From NCBI GenBank assembly GCA_043778625.1, contig JAYWFU010000108.1:3209-67208 (forward strand): a stretch of DNA of 64,000 nt. The letters are read 5' to 3'. Below the pieces are notes generated by a model. That model did not search any database, had not been told where the DNA came from, and was given only the letters and a program-made list of their open reading frames with translations. The DNA is from JACMRI01 sp043778625. Its GTDB lineage: Bacteria; Bacteroidota; Bacteroidia; UBA4408. Position numbers and translations under genes: made by a program. Of this stretch, positions 60,417 to 64,000 are shown piece by piece; position 1 is the first letter of the stretch, and every line of letters begins with the position of its first letter.

Positions 60417-61406
60417 ATGAAACTTGCATTAGTAGGTGCTACAGGACTTGTAGGACAAAAAATGATTGAGGTATTGCAGGAATTTAACATTCCCATTACT
60501 GAATTTATACCCGTGGCAAGCGCGCGTAGCGCAGGCAGCACGGTAACATACAATAACAAAGCCTACACTGTTGTAACGCCCGAGGTAGCATTAACCATGC
60601 AGCCTAGCGTAGCATTGTTCTCAGCAGGGGGAAGCGTGTCGTTAGAGTGGGCTCCACAATTTGCCGCCATTGGTTGCACAGTAGTTGATAACTCAAGCGC
60701 ATGGCGCATGGATACTAGCAAAAAACTAATAGTACCCGAAGTTAATGGTAACGCACTTACCGCTACCGATAAAATAATAGCCAACCCTAATTGTAGCACT
60801 ATACAATTAGTAATGGTGCTAAAACCCCTACACGATGCTTACAAAATAAAACGTGTAGTAGTAAGTACCTACCAATCGGTTACTGGCACTGGCGTTAAAG
60901 CTGTGGAGCAATTAATGCAAGAACGCTCAGGTGCTACCGTTACCAAGGTGTATCCGCATACTATTGATATGAATGTACTGCCACACATTGATGTGTTTAT
61001 GCCCAACGACTACACCAAGGAAGAAATGAAAATGGTAAACGAAACCCAAAAAATAATAGGCGATACTACCATTAAACTTACTGCTACTGCCGTGCGCATA
61101 CCTGTAATGGGCGGGCATAGCGAGAGTGTAAATATTGAATTTGAAAACGAATTTGATATTGCCGCCGTAAAACAACTATTAACTGCAACACAAGGTATAG
61201 TAGTGCAAGACGATGTGGCCAATAACCACTACCCAATGCCGCTAACGGCACACAACAAAAACGAAGTATTTGTGGGGCGCATACGCCGTGATGAATCCCA
61301 AGCTAATACTTTAAATTGCTGGATAGTAGCTGATAATCTACGTAAGGGTGCCGCAACCAATGCAGTACAAATAGTGCAGTTATTATTAACTAAAGGCTGG
61401 GTGTAG
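60417..61406 (+). CDS. asd: Aspartate-semialdehyde dehydrogenase
   Basis: A 329-residue cytoplasmic NADP-dependent enzyme of the lysine/threonine/methionine/diaminopimelate route: aspartyl phosphate to aspartate semialdehyde. NADP loop GATGLVGQKMIEVL at 7-20, catalytic Cys126 in IANPNCSTIQLV, the substrate block YQSVTGTGVKAVEQL, and the acid-base His in VMGGHSESVN. Full length. Independent gene ending at a terminator shared with nuoC. Confidence 0.96.
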   Translation: MKLALVGATGLVGQKMIEVLQEFNIPITEFIPVASARSAGSTVTYNNKAYTVVTPEVALTMQPSVALFSAGGSVSLEWAPQFAAIGCTVVDNSSAWRMDTSKKLIVPEVNGNALTATDKIIANPNCSTIQLVMVLKPLHDAYKIKRVVVSTYQSVTGTGVKAVEQLMQERSGATVTKVYPHTIDMNVLPHIDVFMPNDYTKEEMKMVNETQKIIGDTTIKLTATAVRIPVMGGHSESVNIEFENEFDIAAVKQLLTATQGIVVQDDVANNHYPMPLTAHNKNEVFVGRIRRDESQANTLNCWIVADNLRKGAATNAVQIVQLLLTKGWV

Positions 61407-61417
61407 TAGTTATTATT

Positions 61418-61458
61418 GCAAAAAAAATCGTTAACTAAGTGTTAACGATTTTTTTTTG
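61418..61458. terminator. Bidirectional terminator between asd and nuoC
   Basis: AAAAAAAATCGTTAAC (61420-61435) pairs exactly with GTTAACGATTTTTTTT (61441-61456) around a 5-base loop, with U-tracts in both directions. It lies 13 bp after asd and 34 bp from the nuoC stop, so it also ends the nuoABC transcript. Confidence 0.88.
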
Positions 61459-61492
61459 CAATTACGTTGTGTGTAACAAATTATATTTTTAT

Positions 61493-62029
61493 TTATCGTC
61501 CAAACTGACTATCGTCTTTATCGCCACGGTTGGGGTCTTCTAACGGAAAATCTTTGCGTAACGGAAACACAGTAAGGTCTTCCATATTTAATATGCGTTT
61601 TAAATTAGGGTGTCCCTTAAATTTAATACCATAAAAATCCCAAGCTTCGCGCTCCATCCAATTGGCACTACTGTACAATGGCACTACTGATTGTAACTCG
61701 GCATTATCTAACGTAAAATAAGTTTTGATGCGTATGCGCCAATTTTTTTCTAAATTGTGTAGCATATACGTCATACCTAATAATTCTTTTTCGGTATTAG
61801 GAAAATGCGTACCACACATAGTAGTAAGGTAAGTAAAGCCTAACTCTTTTTCTTCTTTTAATAGTTTTAACACATCATACACACTATTAGGTTTTATGGT
61901 AATAGTAAACATATCCAGTAATTGTGTTTCCACAATGGCGTCGGCTAGTTTAGCATTAATAGTGTCTTCAAACTCGGTACGTGCTAAGGCAGTAGTAGTT
62001 TCGGGTATTGGGGGAGTTTCGTTTTCCAT
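61493..62029 (-). CDS. nuoC: NADH-quinone oxidoreductase subunit C
   Basis: Peripheral-arm subunit of respiratory complex I, 178 residues. The ATG at 62029 lies one base after the nuoB stop; a TTG three codons earlier is less likely. The 30-kDa subunit signature is the C-terminal SANWMEREAWDFYGIKFKGH followed by NLKRILNMEDLT and FPLRKDFPLEDPNRGDKDD. The protein is NuoC only, not fused to NuoD. Cytoplasmic side of the inner membrane. Transcription ends here at a strong terminator. Confidence 0.95.
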   Translation of the reverse strand: MENETPPIPETTTALARTEFEDTINAKLADAIVETQLLDMFTITIKPNSVYDVLKLLKEEKELGFTYLTTMCGTHFPNTEKELLGMTYMLHNLEKNWRIRIKTYFTLDNAELQSVVPLYSSANWMEREAWDFYGIKFKGHPNLKRILNMEDLTVFPLRKDFPLEDPNRGDKDDSQFGR

Positions 62030-62030
62030 G

Positions 62031-62588
62031 TTATTCAATTCCGTAATTATTTAACATTTGTGTGTATTCGGCTGAATCTCTACGGCGTATTGTTTCTTTA
62101 GTTTTCGACAACTCTTGTATTCTAATTAAGCCATCAATTATTTGCTCTGGGCGTGGCGGACAGCCTGGCACGTACACATCAACAGGTATAATACGGTCGA
62201 TACCCTGTAATACGCTATAGGTATCAAATATACCTCCGCTTGAGGCACATGCCCCTATCGACATTACCCACTTAGGCTCCGCCATTTGCTCATATACTTG
62301 ACGCAAAATAGGCGCCATTTTTTTAGAGATAGTACCCGCCACCAATAATAAATCAGCTTGGCGTGGCGAAAAACTAATGCGCTCTGAACCAAAGCGTGCC
62401 AAATCGTAATTAGATGCCATAGTACTCATAAATTCGATACCACAGCATGAAGTAGCAAATGGCAATGGCCATAACGAATTGGCACGTGCTAATCCTACGG
62501 CTTTATCTAACGATGTTACTTGAAACCCTTGTCCGTCGTAGCTTGCCGGAACTTCCGATGCATCTACTATTTTAACTGGTGTTGCCAT
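62031..62588 (-). CDS. nuoB: NADH-quinone oxidoreductase subunit B
   Basis: The 185-residue subunit carrying iron-sulfur cluster N2, which passes electrons to quinone. All four cluster ligands are visible: the Cys pair in ATSCCGIEFMST, Cys in SIGACASSGGIFDTY and Cys in DVYVPGCPPRPEQIIDGL. Length is normal. Lies 39 bp after nuoA and one base before nuoC. Confidence 0.97.
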   Translation of the reverse strand: MATPVKIVDASEVPASYDGQGFQVTSLDKAVGLARANSLWPLPFATSCCGIEFMSTMASNYDLARFGSERISFSPRQADLLLVAGTISKKMAPILRQVYEQMAEPKWVMSIGACASSGGIFDTYSVLQGIDRIIPVDVYVPGCPPRPEQIIDGLIRIQELSKTKETIRRRDSAEYTQMLNNYGIE

Positions 62589-62627
62589 ATTATTAATTAT
62601 TTTAATATTATTCTAACATAACTTAAC

Positions 62628-63005
62628 TTATTCCCATTTTAAAGCACCTTTAAGTTTTATATAATAAAAGGCAGCTAATACAAAACCAATGAATAATAAC
62701 ATTTCCACAAACATTACTAAACCTGTGCCGTCGGCTACCCATGCTTTAAAATTTACGGCCCAAGGGTACATAAATATAATTTCTACGTCAAACAATACAA
62801 ATAATATTGCTACCAAAAAATATTTAATTGAAAACGGAATACGTGCATTACCTTGAGATTCTATACCACACTCAAAGGGGTTTAACTTATTTTGTGTGCC
62901 ACGCTTAGGACCTATGGAATGCGTTACTACCATAGTAAATGCTACAAAACCGAGTGCCGCTAATAGGGTAAAAATTATTGGTAAATAGTCAATTGCTGAT
63001 GTCAT
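62628..63005 (-). CDS. nuoA: NADH-quinone oxidoreductase subunit A
   Basis: A 125-residue membrane subunit of complex I with three transmembrane helices (about 8-28, 63-83, 90-113). The family marks KLNPFECGIESQGNARIPFS, with the conserved Cys loop near the quinone site, and FLVAILFVLFDVEIIFMYPW are present. First gene of the nuoABC unit. An IS630-type element lies 118 bp upstream of its start and may affect its promoter. Confidence 0.96.
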   Translation of the reverse strand: MTSAIDYLPIIFTLLAALGFVAFTMVVTHSIGPKRGTQNKLNPFECGIESQGNARIPFSIKYFLVAILFVLFDVEIIFMYPWAVNFKAWVADGTGLVMFVEMLLFIGFVLAAFYYIKLKGALKWE

Positions 63006-63123
63006 TATTGTAATTAAAATTAGTAAATATTATTAATGGTTAAAATTAGTAAAGTTTTTAGATTGTATTTGTTTTATGTTCATGTTTTTTACGAGTAGTT
63101 AGTTGTAATGCCAATTTGAAATT

Positions 63124-63704
63124 TTAAGTAGTCCAATTAATTGCTTCAAAAACATATGAGTATGAGCAAATACTTTTTACAATTTCCTCAGATAATTTAT
63201 TGGTAGTTTCAGTGATAAAATCACTAAGTTGTTCCAGTGTTTTATTTAATTTATTAGTTAGCTTTCTTTTAACTACAGCCCAAATTTTCTCCGCAGGGTT
63301 AAGTTCTGGACTGTATGGAGGCAAAAAAATAAGTACTATGTTTTCAGGTATTTTTAATTTTTTAGCTTTATGAAAAGCACCATTATCTAGCACCATGAGC
63401 TTAAATTCATTAGGATTATGGTCAGAAAATTGATCAAGAAATACCTGAAAGGTTGCCGCATTACACTCAGGCATTTCTAATAAAAACTTATCTCCATTTA
63501 AGGGTGAAAATGCTCCAAATAAAAACAATGATTGGAAAACTTGTTGGAAAATACAAATTGGTTTTACCCCTTTTGCCGTGAGTGCACGACCGTTTTTTGT
63601 AAACAATCCTGTGCGTGTTTCGTCTTGAAAATATAAATTTATTTCTGTATATTTTTCGTCTGTTTTGAGGATAACTTCTTGGCAGATTTGACCAAACTTT
63701 TTTT
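63124..63704 (-). CDS. IS630 transposase, catalytic (DDE) part, second frame
   Basis: In this frame the protein reads FGQICQEVILKTDEKYTEIN and then LYFQDETRTGLFTKNGRALT, followed by FKLMVLDNGAFHKAKKL and LPPYSPELNPAEKIWAVVKR. The three catalytic acids (Asp of QDE, Asp of LDNG, Glu of NPAE) are all present, so the DDE core is intact. It has no good start of its own: the first ATG (63606) would omit the first catalytic Asp. It must be joined to the upstream frame at the A7 run at 63698-63704, by -1 ribosomal frameshifting or transcriptional slippage, unless the run is a damaging mutation. Confidence 0.85.
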
Positions 63705-64000
63705 AAAAGCATCAACTTCTTCAAGATCCTTGTTAACGTGGCTTTTACGAGCAACCTTTATTTTAGAATTAAAGTGCTTAGTAGAATATTTCAACAATGT
63801 ATTGTATTTTATTATAACGCCATGTTCTTTTTCCAACCATTGTTGAAGTTCTACATATCCTTGTATCCCATTTTTTGGGTCTTTTAATTTAGTCTCAACC
63901 AACTTATGTTCTTTTTCATTTAGAATACGCTTTTTAAAACCAGTTCTTTTATGTTTAAGTAAGGAATCTATACCCGAGTTAAGGTACATATTCTGAAACT
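63639..64000 (-). CDS. IS630 transposase, N-terminal part, first frame (cut by the edge)
   Basis: Open from the right edge to a stop at 63639. It reads YLNSGIDSLLKHKRTGFKKR, then YVELQQWLEKEHGVIIKYNT, the part after the helix-turn-helix and the Winged_helix/HTH_33 region of IS630 transposases; the HTH itself should lie beyond 64000. After AFKKS at the A7 run the frame runs on for about 20 further residues (ending NIQK) that do not resemble the family, so the useful part ends at about 63704. Confidence 0.8.
   Translation of the reverse strand, partial: FQNMYLNSGIDSLLKHKRTGFKKRILNEKEHKLVETKLKDPKNGIQGYVELQQWLEKEHGVIIKYNTLLKYSTKHFNSKIKVARKSHVNKDLEEVDAFKKSLVKSAKKLSSKQTKNIQK

Larger units (their letters stand above)
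63124..64000. mobile_element. IS630-family insertion sequence, entering from the right edge
   Basis: The transposase reads on the minus strand from beyond the window to 63124. The left terminal repeat should lie between 63007 and 63123 but cannot be fixed without the other end. IS630 elements insert at TA. The element stands upstream of nuoA. Confidence 0.85.

Noticed and set aside
63488..63754. Separate 88-codon frame within the IS630 element
   Set aside because: It is the third frame of the transposase region, basic and without family similarity; the two real frames explain the DNA.
1..64000. tRNA, rRNA, riboswitch or replication origin
   Set aside because: I looked for T-arm (GGTTCGA-type) signatures, conserved riboswitch cores and DnaA-box clusters and saw none that hold up; a covariance-model search would be needed to exclude small RNAs.

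Overview
The window looks like a chromosomal segment of a free-living, AT-rich member of the Bacteroidota (order not resolved). Evidence: five secreted proteins end in a type IX secretion (T9SS) sorting domain; there are a TonB-dependent receptor with an N-terminal carboxypeptidase-regulatory-like domain, DUF2461, DUF4476 and DUF6728-type proteins, and several starts preceded by TTTG/TAnnTTTG promoters with little Shine-Dalgarno signal. No rRNA, tRNA, CRISPR array or prophage module was seen.

Layout. 1-3.8 kb (minus): GNAT acetyltransferase, small membrane protein, DUF2461 protein, acetyl-CoA synthetase and the start of a secreted protein running off the left edge. 3.9-11.1 kb (plus): RluA-type pseudouridine synthase, N-acetylmuramoyl-L-alanine amidase, TrmH-type methyltransferase, a secreted protein, then an AAC(3)-fold acetyltransferase, FemAB-like protein, WaaE-like glycosyltransferase and HI0933-type flavoprotein, probably surface-glycan related. 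11.1-18 kb (minus): RidA, DUF4476 protein, and a tightly packed series GT2 - GT4 - heptose-7-phosphate kinase - GmhA whose tail is an AAA15/21-type ATPase plus a DUF4276/TOPRIM-like protein, a likely anti-phage pair. 18-24 kb: a DUF6728-type microprotein and a 1835-residue alpha-2-macroglobulin lipoprotein. 24-33 kb: a T9SS M4 protease behind two paralogous lipoproteins, a fibre-like protein, a CotH protein. 33-38 kb: TsaB, efflux adaptor, MurB, a DUF4143 ATPase with palindromic sites in its promoter region. 38-44 kb: a four-gene outer-membrane operon ending in pdxH, plus a lamin-tail T9SS protein. 44-50.7 kb: phosphohexomutase, T9SS protein, L35/L20, THUMP methyltransferase. 55-63 kb: FAD oxidase, queA, T9SS esterase, an Abi-alpha (DUF4393) gene, asd and nuoABC.

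Traces of genome plasticity are the most informative part. (i) 48.0-48.6 kb is an internally deleted IS4-type element with 39-bp inverted repeats that keeps only the two ends of its transposase. (ii) A YadA-head/S74 fibre gene and a truncated membrane-protein gene lie between two ~160-bp direct repeats (51.2 and 55.0 kb), each carrying the end of the same membrane-protein gene plus the 3' end of the FAD oxidase gene; one copy is frameshifted by an A6-to-A7 change. (iii) An IS630-type element with a frameshift at an A7 run enters from the right edge, upstream of nuoA. Two separate candidate phage-defence loci (ATPase/DUF4276 and DUF4393) and a DUF4143 ATPase with a 28-bp palindrome add to the accessory content. 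All family assignments are from reading the translated sequence; no database search was run.
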